Shown here: one piece after another, positions 7,861 through 16,205 of the stretch
How the letters are laid out: every line of letters starts with the position of its first letter
How positions within the stretch are numbered: position 1 is the stretch's first letter
Assembly (NCBI GenBank): GCA_963837365.1
Contig: CAWIMW010000012.1
Coordinates: 1 to 64,000, forward strand
Source: CAWBXL01 sp963837365
Lineage (GTDB): Bacteria > Acidobacteriota > Terriglobia > Terriglobales > Acidobacteriaceae
Direction of reading: 5' to 3'
DNA: 64,000 bases
Notes under the pieces: generated by a model
Seen by the model: the letters and a program-made list of their open reading frames with translations, nothing else
Databases searched by the model: none
What the model was told of the DNA's origin: nothing
Made by a program: the position numbers and the translations under genes

Positions 7861-8388
7861 TTAATCCCAGCTGGCTGCTGCCCGCTGGAGAGTATGCGGC
7901 CGTGCTTTCGTTAGGGGAGGGCCTTCATTCCATTCGACTGCCTGATCAGGCTTGGGCTGCGCTTTCATATTTTCGGGCTTCGTACCAGAGGGCAAGTTCG
8001 ACCCGGTTCCAAAGTCCGAGTTTGTCGTAGATGCTGCGTAAGTAGTTTTTGATAACGTGTTCAGTGGTTCCGATGGCATCTGCGACTTCTTTGTTTTTGA
8101 GTCCCTGGGCGACAAGTTCGATGACAAGCTGCTCTCGTTCACTGGGGGTACGTTTACCGTAGCGTTCGCTTCCGAACATAGTTGCCTCCGATATAAAAGA
8201 GTTGCTAATTTAACGCGTTTGATTCCGCCATGAATGCCAAACCGCAGAAACAGACGGTTGAAATGTGCCTTGACCGTCCGCCGGGCCATTTTGAGTTGCT
8301 TTGCGATATCCGAGTTGTCGCAGCCCTGTAAGAGCAATTCCACGATCTGTTGCTCCCGTGGGGCCAGTCGAACCAACTTCTCTGTCAT
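7861..8388 (-). CDS. LuxR-type HTH protein with out-of-frame C-terminal extension (type A of pair 2)
   Basis: 175 residues from ATG 8388. Residues 1-70 are a LuxR-type HTH (APREQQIVELLLQGCDNSDI, recognition segment ARRTVKAHFNRLFLRFGI, basic tail GGIKRVKLATLLYRRQL), closely like the type A protein at 6050-6292. After residue 70 the frame stays open for about 105 more codons across the whole type B gene, giving a Ser/Thr/Pro-rich sequence with no recognisable fold. The domain therefore ends where the paralogue ends, and the rest may be either a genuine extension or a consequence of a lost stop codon. See the nested gene at 7946-8179. Confidence 0.7.
   Translation of the reverse strand: MTEKLVRLAPREQQIVELLLQGCDNSDIAKQLKMARRTVKAHFNRLFLRFGIHGGIKRVKLATLLYRRQLCSEANATVNVPPVNESSLSSNLSPRDSKTKKSQMPSEPLNTLSKTTYAASTTNSDFGTGSNLPSGTKPENMKAQPKPDQAVEWNEGPPLTKARPHTLQRAAASWD
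7946..8179 (-). CDS. HTH-only LuxR-type protein (type B of pair 2), nested in another frame
   Basis: 77 residues: RTPSEREQLVIELVAQGLKN followed by the recognition segment TTEHVIKNYLRSIYDKLGL and NRVELALWYEARK. It is the paralogue of the 5814-6071 protein. ATG 8179 has GGAGG six bases upstream, one of the best ribosome sites in this region, and it begins exactly where the HTH domain of the type A gene ends. The whole gene lies inside the longer type A reading frame on the same strand in a different phase. Strong start signal and family match make translation likely. Confidence 0.8.
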   Translation of the reverse strand: MFGSERYGKRTPSEREQLVIELVAQGLKNKEVADAIGTTEHVIKNYLRSIYDKLGLWNRVELALWYEARKYESAAQA

Positions 8389-9154
8389 GCCAACATCTCC
8401 CTCTGGATAGTTACCGCCCCGGCTGAACAGCCAAATCCAAGCAGGGACGTGCCTACCCCTGAGTACTTCGCCAAAACATCACTTGGCAGGTGGATAATAC
8501 GTAAATCTGTAGCACACACCCTGCCATGTCACATCTGGACGGGTTTACAACCCTGCCCGAATTTCCACAGGAAGGCTCGGGCACTCTTGGGAAATCCGCC
8601 GAAGCAGTAAATTTTCCCTGCTGAATCGGTCGATCTTTTCTTTGTTCAAGGCTGGGAGAAATACGTCGAAAGCCGCTCCAGACTTGGGTTTCAGCCTGCA
8701 CCCGATTTTCCGATTAGGGCTGTGCCAAGCGGCGCCTGTCGTCAGGCCTGGTGGCCTGAAACAGCCTCGTACGCTGCATCCCAGGCGATGCAGGGAATGC
8801 AGGCAGCTCATCTGCTATCCGATATGCCGGAATACTCCTAAGGGAAAAACCTTAGAATAAAATTCATTCATTTTGAGATTGTCTTGGAAGAATTACACTT
8901 ACACGAGAGCTTATGACCCGTGGTCGTAGGTGTCTGACCTGATATCTTACTTACTATTATAACAATTTGACCAGGTAAATTGGGACATGCCGCGCAACTA
9001 TATATTTCCAACCGCATCAATCATTTGGCGGCAAATCGTCGATTTTGGGGGCTTGACAAGAAAAATCCCAAATCGGCTTTGACTAACATTAGACCCCTCA
9101 AACAAATACGGCCTTCTAGGGGTGGAACTTGCATTAGACTGGCTGGAAAGTGCC
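8389..9154. other. Long intergenic region before the glycosyltransferase
   Basis: About 765 bases with no gene I can support; the open frames here have unnatural composition. The right part (8940-9010) is AT-rich and probably holds the glycosyltransferase promoter. A palindrome AAATCG-T-CGATTT (9033-9045) and a further AAATCG (9070-9075) flank a TTGACA at 9053-9058, but no -10 lies at the right distance. Confidence 0.5.
9033..9045. promoter_or_regulatory. Palindrome AAATCG-T-CGATTT, possible operator
   Basis: Perfect 6-base half-sites around a single T, with a third AAATCG at 9070-9075 on the same strand, about 110 bases before the glycosyltransferase ATG. Such spacing is compatible with binding of a dimeric regulator near a promoter. 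No regulator can be assigned. Confidence 0.3.
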
Positions 9155-9916
9155 ATGAAACTGTCGGTCGTCATCCCGGTCTACAACGAGCGTCGTACGC
9201 TGCGGCAGCTGGTGCAGCGAGTGGCGGAGGCCCCGTTTGAAACCGAAATCCTTTGCGTGGATGACGGATCAACGGATGGCTCCCGGGAGATCCTCGCCGA
9301 ACTTCAAACCAAATACCCACAACTAAAGATATTTCTTCAGCCCGTGAATAACGGCAAAGGAGCCTCTTTGCGGCGTGGAATCCAGGAGGCCAGCGGGGAT
9401 TTCGTCATCATTCAGGACGCAGACCTGGAATACGACCCCACCGACTATCCCGCTTTGCTGGGACCTTTACTCGAAGGCAAAGCCGATGTGGTTTACGGTT
9501 CCCGTTTTCTCGGCAGCGGCCCGCATCGCGTGCTTTATTTTTGGCATTCAGTGGCCAACTGGGTCCTCACTTTGGTCTCCAATTGCCTGACCAATATCAA
9601 CCTCTCCGACATGGAGACCTGCTACAAAGTCTTCCGGCGGGAGATCATTCAAGCCATTCCTCTCGAAGAAGACCGCTTCGGATTCGAGCCGGAAATCACG
9701 GTAAAAGTCGCCAAGCGCAAGCTGCGGATTTATGAAGTAGGCATCAGCTACGCCGGCCGCACTTATGAAGAAGGCAAGAAGATCGGCTGGAAAGATGGGG
9801 TGTGGGCGCTGTGGTGCTTGCTGAAGTACTCGATCCAAGAACCCGTCACGGTTGCCAAATCGGCGGATTCTGAGAACGCACTGTCCTCCCCGACTCAACA
9901 TCGGGAAGGTAGCTAA
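9155..9916 (+). CDS. Family 2 glycosyltransferase (dolichyl-phosphate mannose synthase-like)
   Basis: 253 residues. The N-terminus KLSVVIPVYNERRTLRQLV is the GT2 nucleotide-binding start. It is followed by CVDDGSTDGS, the NGKGASLRRGI motif, DADLEYDP (DxD metal site) and VYGSRFLG. The C-terminal half carries DMETCYKVFRREI and RFGFEPEITVKVAK, as in polyprenyl-phosphate sugar synthases; there is no membrane segment. It probably transfers a sugar from a nucleotide donor to polyprenyl phosphate at the inner face of the membrane. I chose ATG 9155 (GGAAAG six bases upstream) over an upstream GTG at 9122. Confidence 0.88.
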   Translation: MKLSVVIPVYNERRTLRQLVQRVAEAPFETEILCVDDGSTDGSREILAELQTKYPQLKIFLQPVNNGKGASLRRGIQEASGDFVIIQDADLEYDPTDYPALLGPLLEGKADVVYGSRFLGSGPHRVLYFWHSVANWVLTLVSNCLTNINLSDMETCYKVFRREIIQAIPLEEDRFGFEPEITVKVAKRKLRIYEVGISYAGRTYEEGKKIGWKDGVWALWCLLKYSIQEPVTVAKSADSENALSSPTQHREGS

Positions 9917-10092
9917 CCCTTGTAGCTGCGCCGCCTATGGCGTTGTGTCATCCGTAGAAGAGTCCCAATTCTTGCTTCGAAAGCAGGAGCCAATCTTCCG
10001 CGGCTTGATCGCGGCAGTCCTGCGCCGAGGACAAGGGCATCGTATTTACAGGAAATCATCCAGACTTAAAGATATAGTTTCTCGGCATACAC

Positions 10093-10127
10093 AAAAAAGC
10101 GTTCGGGAGTTGATGTCCCGAACGCTT
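10093..10127 (-). terminator. Intrinsic terminator of the secreted-protein operon
   Basis: On the minus strand a 12-base perfect stem AAGCGTTCGGGA / TCCCGAACGCTT with a seven-base loop runs into TTTTTT. It lies 17 bases past the stop of the 10144-11283 gene. Confidence 0.9.
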
Positions 10128-10143
10128 GGTGGAATGAACCGGG

Positions 10144-11283
10144 TTAGAAGGTAAGTTTGTCGGGCAATAGTGTCGCGGCGGCGGAAGGGGCGCCTGCTAC
10201 CAGGAATACATCGTAGTCGCGCCGGCTCACTTGGTCGCGCCTGCCCCTTGGATTCACGATTGATGTGTATCGAAACTGATTGCCATACTGGTCTACGCGA
10301 GGAGACGACCGATACCGCAGCCCAAGCGAATAAATCCCCAGTGATGGCAGGGCAAACAATTCGTCCGGCTGCGAGATGCCATCGTGGTTGGCATCGATCC
10401 ATAGCCGCAGCTTGCTGAAGACATCGTCGCGTGAATCAATGATGCCATCGCCGTTTCCGCCGTTTTCTGCTTTGTCGAATTCGGCGAGCGCCAGATAGCC
10501 ATTCGGGGTTGAGGAAGCAGGCTGATCGGTAAAATTTCCGAATAGCTCTTTTCCATCGTCGATTGCGCCGTTGTTGTTTCTATCCAAGGCCAGGAACCCG
10601 TCCTTCGAGCCGGGGGCCGTCCATGCAATTTGAACTGGTTGCCCGCTGCCCGAAATGTCGAATCGAACACCTGAGGTCACAGAGGTCAAATGGAAACCCT
10701 CACCGGCAGGATCAATCACAATTGGGGAGTTTCCACAGACGCCGTTTGGACACGGCACCCAGACCCATCCACATGAGTTGGTGTCCCATGCTTGGTACAT
10801 GCTCCCTGTGGGCTGGGCGGGCGAACCAGTGGGTGTGCAGACGGGTGGAGGTGGGGGTGGTGGTGGCGGGTTGCAGCCGTAGGGATCATAGTACGTACTG
10901 ATCAGCTCGTTTCGCCCGTTGCAGTCACCTTCTCGTACCTCAGTGAAAATAGTTCGATGATCGAATCCAAGAGCAGTGGAGTGAGCGTAGACGTGCTCGG
11001 TGATACTGTTTGTTTGACCAATCGTAACGTAGTTGTCAACTGGCTGATTTGGGCAGGTATTGTTGGCCGCTCCTGCTATGACAAATCCGGGGATCGGATC
11101 CGGAGGCTCTGTGCAGTACGCATGGACTTCACAGATGGCTTCCGCATCGACTCTGTCATCTGTACAACTCGTACCGAAGCCTGCACCTGTAGAACTAAAC
11201 CACCCTCCGTCCCAAATTTGAGCGTGTAGCACCGAGCAGCAAACGAACAGGAGCGCAGCGAAATTTCCTATGGCTTTGGACAT
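10144..11283 (-). CDS. Secreted protein with EF-hand-like calcium loops
   Basis: 379 residues with a signal peptide (about 1-21, LLFVCCSVLHAQ). The first half is Cys-containing and ends in a run of nine prolines. The second half contains calcium-loop motifs DRNNNGAIDDGKELFG and DGIIDSRDDVFSKL followed by DANHDGISQPDEL, which fit EF-hand or dockerin-type loops (DxDxDG variants). Probably an exported, calcium-stabilised surface or extracellular protein; its biochemical activity is unknown. It starts on the base after the TGA of the upstream gene, with AGGAGGGA as ribosome site, so the two form an operon ending at the terminator at 10093-10127. Confidence 0.75.
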   Translation of the reverse strand: MSKAIGNFAALLFVCCSVLHAQIWDGGWFSSTGAGFGTSCTDDRVDAEAICEVHAYCTEPPDPIPGFVIAGAANNTCPNQPVDNYVTIGQTNSITEHVYAHSTALGFDHRTIFTEVREGDCNGRNELISTYYDPYGCNPPPPPPPPPVCTPTGSPAQPTGSMYQAWDTNSCGWVWVPCPNGVCGNSPIVIDPAGEGFHLTSVTSGVRFDISGSGQPVQIAWTAPGSKDGFLALDRNNNGAIDDGKELFGNFTDQPASSTPNGYLALAEFDKAENGGNGDGIIDSRDDVFSKLRLWIDANHDGISQPDELFALPSLGIYSLGLRYRSSPRVDQYGNQFRYTSIVNPRGRRDQVSRRDYDVFLVAGAPSAAATLLPDKLTF

Positions 11284-12129
11284 TCAGTTCCCTCCTGTCT
11301 TGTAGTGAACGTTCGGTCTGGTCGTATATTTGAGCTGGCGAAGCCTGCGAATGGCGACTTCGTCCCCAACCTTCGCTTCGGTTTCGGAAAGCTCGTTCAG
11401 ATAATGTTTCCGAACCACGGGATACACCTTGTCCAGGTTGCTCGCTGTGAGACTTTGTACCTCATTTTCGGAAACGCCTTCGACGGAGGAGCTCTGTTGT
11501 AGATCCTGTAAGACGCTATGCAGGTCTTCTCCCTGAGAAAGGCGCTTTGATATTTCTTCCATCAGGTCTTGCTGCGCGCTGATGTGTAGCTTCAGCCTCT
11601 TAACTACATTTATTTGATCTTGGCCAATCGCCTCGCCGTCATCAAAGACGACAGAATCAAGTTCTACGTTGGTGATCGTCCAAGGCACAGCGGTCCGATA
11701 ACTCGTACCGCTCTTTGTGCCTGGATTGATCCTTCCGTCCGGGGTAAAGAGCTGTGCGGTTCCGGGCATAACCAGCCCTTCTGGAGGATGGTCGTAGCGA
11801 TTTGGCTGCCCCACATCGAGGAGAGCGGAAGGTTGACTAGACGCGATATCGGAAGTCGCAACGTGTCCATTGGTATACCGTTTTATGAAACGTAGCCCGA
11901 GAGCCACGATGCTCCTACGTGATGTATTCTTCACCACTATTGAGTAGGGAGAAGGATTCACCGAAAATCCCAACTTTTGAAGTTCGTCGGCAAATCCGGG
12001 GTCGCTGGGAAGGACAATTGAAACGCCTTGCTGGGCAAAATCTTGTTTTACCATTGTGATCTGGCCTAGGCTTAGAGTGTGGAGGATGAGAAAGCACAGG
12101 GGTGAGAATACTACCTTCCTGATCACCAC
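11284..12129 (-). CDS. Secreted protein of unknown function
   Basis: 281 residues with an N-terminal signal peptide (VVFSPLCFLILHTLSLGQ). The middle has a beta-rich segment with SIVVKNTSRRSIVALGLRF, of the kind seen in uncharacterised exported proteins. The C-terminal third is helical and charged (ISAQQDLMEEISKRLSQGED). No enzyme motif is visible. Directly upstream of, and co-transcribed with, the EF-hand-like secreted protein. Confidence 0.65.
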   Translation of the reverse strand: MVIRKVVFSPLCFLILHTLSLGQITMVKQDFAQQGVSIVLPSDPGFADELQKLGFSVNPSPYSIVVKNTSRRSIVALGLRFIKRYTNGHVATSDIASSQPSALLDVGQPNRYDHPPEGLVMPGTAQLFTPDGRINPGTKSGTSYRTAVPWTITNVELDSVVFDDGEAIGQDQINVVKRLKLHISAQQDLMEEISKRLSQGEDLHSVLQDLQQSSSVEGVSENEVQSLTASNLDKVYPVVRKHYLNELSETEAKVGDEVAIRRLRQLKYTTRPNVHYKTGGN

Positions 12130-12579
12130 TTTGAACTCCTTAATTGATTTTCTTAGAGCTGGGGCCGATTACCCGAGGGGAAACAACATCGCCAATTTAT
12201 TACCTGCGGACAAAATCCGAAACGCTGTGCTCTTCGCTTGAGCGCGGAAGCGCGTGATCCACCGAGTAAGGGAGACCTGTCGCAAAGTGCATCCCTTGGG
12301 GACTTGGTCACCGGACAAGATTCACTCCTGATTCACAAACCGGACATCGGTGGCTGACCTACTTGGCATAAACCGGATTTTTGGTACAATAACCGAACCA
12401 TGTCAGCTGCCCACCAGCGATGTCACTGTTGTTGTCCCCGATGCTGTTGTTGTCTCTAAAGTAATGTTCTGGCCACGACCGTGGCGGGTTTCGAGTCTCT
12501 TCTCAGTTCTAAAAGACGTTTTCAGCCTACCCGGCCAGAAGCTCCACATCACATTCAAAATCTTTGGAGGAATTAGGAA
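12130..12579. other. Intergenic region upstream of the sulfate activation operon
   Basis: 450 bases without a supportable gene, between the divergent secreted-protein operon and sat. It contains the candidate promoter at 12363-12390 and therefore a leader of about 180 bases for sat. I looked for S-adenosylmethionine-type riboswitch signatures in this leader and saw none. Confidence 0.5.
12363..12390 (+). promoter_or_regulatory. Candidate sigma-70-type promoter for sat operon
   Basis: TTGGCA, 16-base spacer, TACAAT, with TG one base before the -10 (extended -10). Transcription would start near 12397, leaving about 180 bases of leader before the sat start codon. Confidence 0.45.
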
Positions 12580-14325
12580 TTGACTGCGTCCACAAGCCAT
12601 TTGGTCCCGCCCCACGGCGGAGAATTAGTAAACCTGATTGTCCAGCCCGAACCGGGCGAAGAACTGAAAGCGCACTCGCGTGAGTGGCCATCCTGGGACC
12701 TGACTCCCCGCCAGCTTTGCGATCTGGAGCTGCTGTTGAGCGGCGGCTTCTCTCCCTTGCACGGTTTCATGAACAAGGCGGACTACGAAGGCGTCAGCCA
12801 CAACATGAAACTCGCCAGCGGGCTTCTGTGGCCGATTCCCATCACGCTCGATGTCACCGAAGATTTCGCCAAGAAGCTGGCTTCCGGCTCTAGCAAGGTT
12901 GCGCTGCGCGATCCCGAAGGCGTAATGCTCGCGGTACTGCATGTGGAAGATATCTGGCAACCCGACCGCGCCGCTGAAGCGAAAGCGGTGTTCGGAACCA
13001 ACAGTAAACTGCATCCCGGCGCGGACTACGCGCAGAATAAAGCGAATCCTTGGTATGTCGGGGGAAAACTGGAAGGGCTGCAACACCCCTCTCACTATGA
13101 TTTTCGCTCCATCCGCCTGACTCCGGCCGAATTACGCAATGAGTTTGCCCGCCTGGGCTGGCGCAAAGTCGTCGCCTTCCAGACTCGCAATCCCATGCAC
13201 CGCGCCCATGCCGAGTTGGCGCTGCGTGCGGGAAAAACGGTCGAAGCCAACCTGTTAATCCATCCGGTAGTTGGCATGACCAAACCGGGCGATGTGGATT
13301 ACTTCACCCGCGTGCGCTGCTATCAGCTGCTGCTGCCGAAATTCCCCGCCGGAACCGCCAAGCTGTCTCTGTTGCCGCTGGCTATGCGCATGGGCGGCCC
13401 GCGCGAAGCCATCTGGCACGCGCTCATCCGCAAGAACCACGGATGCAGCCACCTGATCGTGGGACGCGACCATGCCGGCCCCGGCAAGGACGAAAGCGGC
13501 AAGCCGTTCTACGGCCCTTACGACGCCCAGGAAATTTTCAAGAAGCACGAAAAAGATATTGGCGTCACCATGGTTCCCTTCAGCATGATGGTTTACCTGG
13601 AGGATAAGGACCAGTACGTGCCCGACACCGAAGTACCGAAAGACGCCAAGGTGCTCAATATTTCGGGCACGGAACTGCGTGACCGTCTTAATGGAGGCCG
13701 CGAAATCCCCTCCTGGTTTACTTATCCCGAGGTCGTGAAAGAATTACGCAGAAGCTATCCGCCGCGCCACAAGCAGGGGGTCACCATCTTTTTCACTGGA
13801 CTCTCGGGGTCGGGTAAGTCCACGATTGCCAATATCCTGATGACCAAATTCCTGGAAACCGGCGGACGCCCGGTCACCATCCTCGATGGAGACCTGGTAC
13901 GGAAAAATCTTTCCTCGGAGTTGGGATTCTCCAAGGAGCATCGCGACATAAACATCCGCCGCATCGGCTACGTTGCATCAGAGATCACCAAGAACGGCGG
14001 CATCGCCATTTGCGCTCCGATTGCGCCCTATGAGGCAGTCCGCAAGCAGGTGCGGCAGATGATTGAGCCCCATGGCGGATTCATTCTGGTGCATATTGCC
14101 ACCCCGATTGAAGTCTGTGAACAGCGTGACCGCAAGGGGCTATACGCGAAAGCGCGCGCCGGGATCGTGAAAGAGTTCACCGGTGTCTCCGATCCTTATG
14201 AAGCACCAACCGATGCAGAAGTTACCATCAACACCGCAGAGCTGACCCAGGAAGAAGCCGCGCAGGAAATTATTCTGCATCTGGAACGCGAGGGCTTCAT
14301 CGGAGTCAACGGAGACTCAGTTTAA
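12580..14325 (+). CDS. sat: Bifunctional sulfate adenylyltransferase / adenylylsulfate kinase
   Basis: 581 residues that catalyse two steps of sulfate activation: sulfate plus ATP to APS, then APS to PAPS. The N-terminal 390 residues are ATP sulfurylase (LLLSGGFSPLHGFM, the nucleotide motif QTRNPMHRAH, VGRDHAGPGKD). The C-terminal 190 are APS kinase (Walker A GLSGSGKST, DGDLVRKNLSSELGF, ICAPIAPYEAVR). The start is TTG 12580 with GGAGG nine bases upstream; no better in-frame start exists. The fusion places both activities in one chain, a known arrangement in several phyla. It is followed by a TauE-type exporter and cysQ, so the operon handles sulfate activation and PAP removal. Confidence 0.95.
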   Translation: MTASTSHLVPPHGGELVNLIVQPEPGEELKAHSREWPSWDLTPRQLCDLELLLSGGFSPLHGFMNKADYEGVSHNMKLASGLLWPIPITLDVTEDFAKKLASGSSKVALRDPEGVMLAVLHVEDIWQPDRAAEAKAVFGTNSKLHPGADYAQNKANPWYVGGKLEGLQHPSHYDFRSIRLTPAELRNEFARLGWRKVVAFQTRNPMHRAHAELALRAGKTVEANLLIHPVVGMTKPGDVDYFTRVRCYQLLLPKFPAGTAKLSLLPLAMRMGGPREAIWHALIRKNHGCSHLIVGRDHAGPGKDESGKPFYGPYDAQEIFKKHEKDIGVTMVPFSMMVYLEDKDQYVPDTEVPKDAKVLNISGTELRDRLNGGREIPSWFTYPEVVKELRRSYPPRHKQGVTIFFTGLSGSGKSTIANILMTKFLETGGRPVTILDGDLVRKNLSSELGFSKEHRDINIRRIGYVASEITKNGGIAICAPIAPYEAVRKQVRQMIEPHGGFILVHIATPIEVCEQRDRKGLYAKARAGIVKEFTGVSDPYEAPTDAEVTINTAELTQEEAAQEIILHLEREGFIGVNGDSV

Positions 14326-14334
14326 ACAGGCACT

Positions 14335-15114
14335 ATGGATTTCGGTCTAAAAGTCGTGATCGGTTTTGTAGTTGGCGTTCTGATCGGCATGACCGGACTG
14401 GGTGGCGGGGTGTTGCTGCTGCCCATGCTGATCTTCGGACTCAGAGTGCCACCGATCATTGCGGTCGGGTCCGACGCCCTGTTTAACTTCGTCACCAAAA
14501 TCGGCTCCGGCTGGATGCACTTAAGCCACGGCACGGTACGCCGTCGCGTGGTTGTGGCATTGGCAGTTGGCAGTATTCCAGGATCAATCCTCGGCGTCAG
14601 CTTTTTGGTGCACCTGCGAAATCTATATGGTGCGGGGGTCAATCATTTCATCACCATTGCTGTAGGAATTTTGCTGATTGCGGTCCCCATTCTTCTTTTC
14701 TTTCAGAAGCAGATTGAAGACCACGTGGCCAACCGGCCTCCGACCATGAAGTCGTTCGTGGGAATGTCGGCCATCGGGCTGCTTGCCGGTTGTCTGGTAG
14801 GAATGACTTCGGTCGGGTCCGGCAGCATTATCATGATGCTCCTGCTGCTGTTTTACAGCTATTCACCGAGAATCATGGTGGGTACTGATATTGTTCATGC
14901 AGTGGTCTTGACTGGCGTGACCAGCTTGTTGCATTTCCGCGCCGGCAACGTTGATTTCCCGCTGGTCGGCGCTTTGCTGGTCGGCTCCATACCCGGCGCC
15001 CTGATGGGATCACACCTTAGTACGCGGGTCCCCGTCTCCTGGCTGCGGCGCATGCTTTGTACTGTGCTGCTCGCCACCGGTGCTTTCATGTTGCGGGGCG
15101 CACTTGTCCCATGA
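14335..15114 (+). CDS. TauE/SafE-family sulfite/anion exporter
   Basis: 259 residues, eight or so hydrophobic helices. The duplicated family motif is seen as GFVVGVLIGMTGLGGGVLLLP near the N-terminus and LLAGCLVGMTSVGSGSIIMM in the second half. The family exports or imports small sulfur anions such as sulfite or sulfoacetate across the inner membrane. The position between sat/cysC and cysQ argues for sulfite or sulfate here. Starts 10 bases after sat and overlaps cysQ by four bases (ATGA). Confidence 0.9.
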   Translation: MDFGLKVVIGFVVGVLIGMTGLGGGVLLLPMLIFGLRVPPIIAVGSDALFNFVTKIGSGWMHLSHGTVRRRVVVALAVGSIPGSILGVSFLVHLRNLYGAGVNHFITIAVGILLIAVPILLFFQKQIEDHVANRPPTMKSFVGMSAIGLLAGCLVGMTSVGSGSIIMMLLLLFYSYSPRIMVGTDIVHAVVLTGVTSLLHFRAGNVDFPLVGALLVGSIPGALMGSHLSTRVPVSWLRRMLCTVLLATGAFMLRGALVP

Positions 15115-15920
15115 CCAACCAGGCTGGGATTCTGGAGCGTATTCAATCTGCGATTGACGCCGCCCGAAACGTTTTCGCCCACTTCACTCCGGGCGAGATC
15201 GCGGCCGAGTACAAAGCTGGGCATGACCCCGTCACCGAAGCCGACAAGGAGTTAGATGCAGTGTTGCGCAAAGAACTGTTGCGTGAAGGCGAAGGCTGGC
15301 TGTCGGAAGAGAGCGCGGATGATCTAACGCGTTTAGAAAAGAAGCAGGTTTGGATCGTCGATCCGCTGGATGGGACAAGAGAATTCGTTGCCGGCATCCA
15401 TGAGTTCTGCGTTTCCATTGCCTTTGTGGAAGATGGTCGCGCAGTGGCGGGAGGAATCTGCAACCCTGCAACCAACGAAATATTTCTCGGTTCCCGCGCA
15501 ACAGGGGTTACCTACAACGGGCGGCCAGCTCACACCAGTCGGACCAACGGCCTGAAAGGCGCGGTCATCCTGGCCAGCCGAAGCGAAACTAAGCGCGGAG
15601 AATGGGCGCATTTTCAGAATGCAGAATTCGTCGTGCGCCCCATGGGATCGGTTGCGTACAAGCTGGCCCTGGTTTCCGCGGGTTTGGCAGACGCCACTTT
15701 TACGCTGACACCCAAGCACGAGTGGGACGTCGCGGCAGGTGCTGCACTAGTGGAAAGCGCGGGCGGATTTGTTTCGACTCTGCACCATACCCCGTTACGC
15801 TGCAACAACAAATCTCCCAGGATTTCCGGTTTGATAGCCGGAGGCCGCTTTCTGCAAGACGACCTGACTGCCTTGATTCGTCGCACCCAGAATCCTTCTC
15901 CATCCGCTACACTGCGATAA
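15111..15920 (+). CDS. cysQ: 3'(2'),5'-bisphosphate nucleotidase, inositol-monophosphatase family
   Basis: 269 residues. The metal-binding signatures DPVTEADKELD, WIVDPLDGTREF (DPxDGT) and HEWDVAAGAALVESAGG mark the Li-sensitive phosphatase fold. In this operon the substrate is most likely PAP, the by-product of PAPS-dependent reactions. ATG 15111 was chosen because it overlaps the exporter stop; the open frame upstream lies inside the exporter gene. A related inositol monophosphatase role cannot be excluded from sequence alone. Confidence 0.9.
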   Translation: MTNQAGILERIQSAIDAARNVFAHFTPGEIAAEYKAGHDPVTEADKELDAVLRKELLREGEGWLSEESADDLTRLEKKQVWIVDPLDGTREFVAGIHEFCVSIAFVEDGRAVAGGICNPATNEIFLGSRATGVTYNGRPAHTSRTNGLKGAVILASRSETKRGEWAHFQNAEFVVRPMGSVAYKLALVSAGLADATFTLTPKHEWDVAAGAALVESAGGFVSTLHHTPLRCNNKSPRISGLIAGGRFLQDDLTALIRRTQNPSPSATLR

Positions 15921-16006
15921 GCAAGAGTCCACGTCCTTTTGGAGCACGTGGGTAACTTCTCTGCCACCGCTTATTCCCGTAACTTGGGATAGGGGCGCAA
16001 TTTGAA

Positions 16007-16132
16007 TTTCTTCGCGTCCTTGACGGAAGTTCTTTTGCGGTCTTGCGGTTACGGTCTTTTAATTTTAGGTAGTGAAGGGAAAGATCTTGACCGCAAAGGT
16101 CGCTAAGAAAAGCCGCTAAGAACGCGAAGAAA
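16007..16132. repeat. CGCAGAG-family long palindrome, copy A
   Basis: Two roughly 45-base arms (16007-16056 and 16089-16132) that are imperfect reverse complements, with cores TTTCTTCGCG and CGCGAAGAAA at the outside and GCGGTC / GACCGC inside. It lies between cysQ and the TPR lipoprotein gene. Relatives occur at 54520-54595 and 56734-56835, with one single arm at 31913-31956. Confidence 0.75.
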
Positions 16133-16205
16133 ACAAACTGCGTCACAACTAACCTGGATATGGGTTATACAGCCCGGCCATCAGTATTAAGGAGATTGCA
16201 AAACA

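Noticed and set aside
9053..9089. TTGACA near 9053 as -35 of a glycosyltransferase promoter
   Set aside because: No acceptable -10 lies 15-19 bases downstream; TAACAT is 25 bases away.
12240..12360. Possible riboswitch in the leader of the sulfate operon
   Set aside because: The predicted promoter lies downstream of this stretch and no known S-adenosylmethionine-type core was found.
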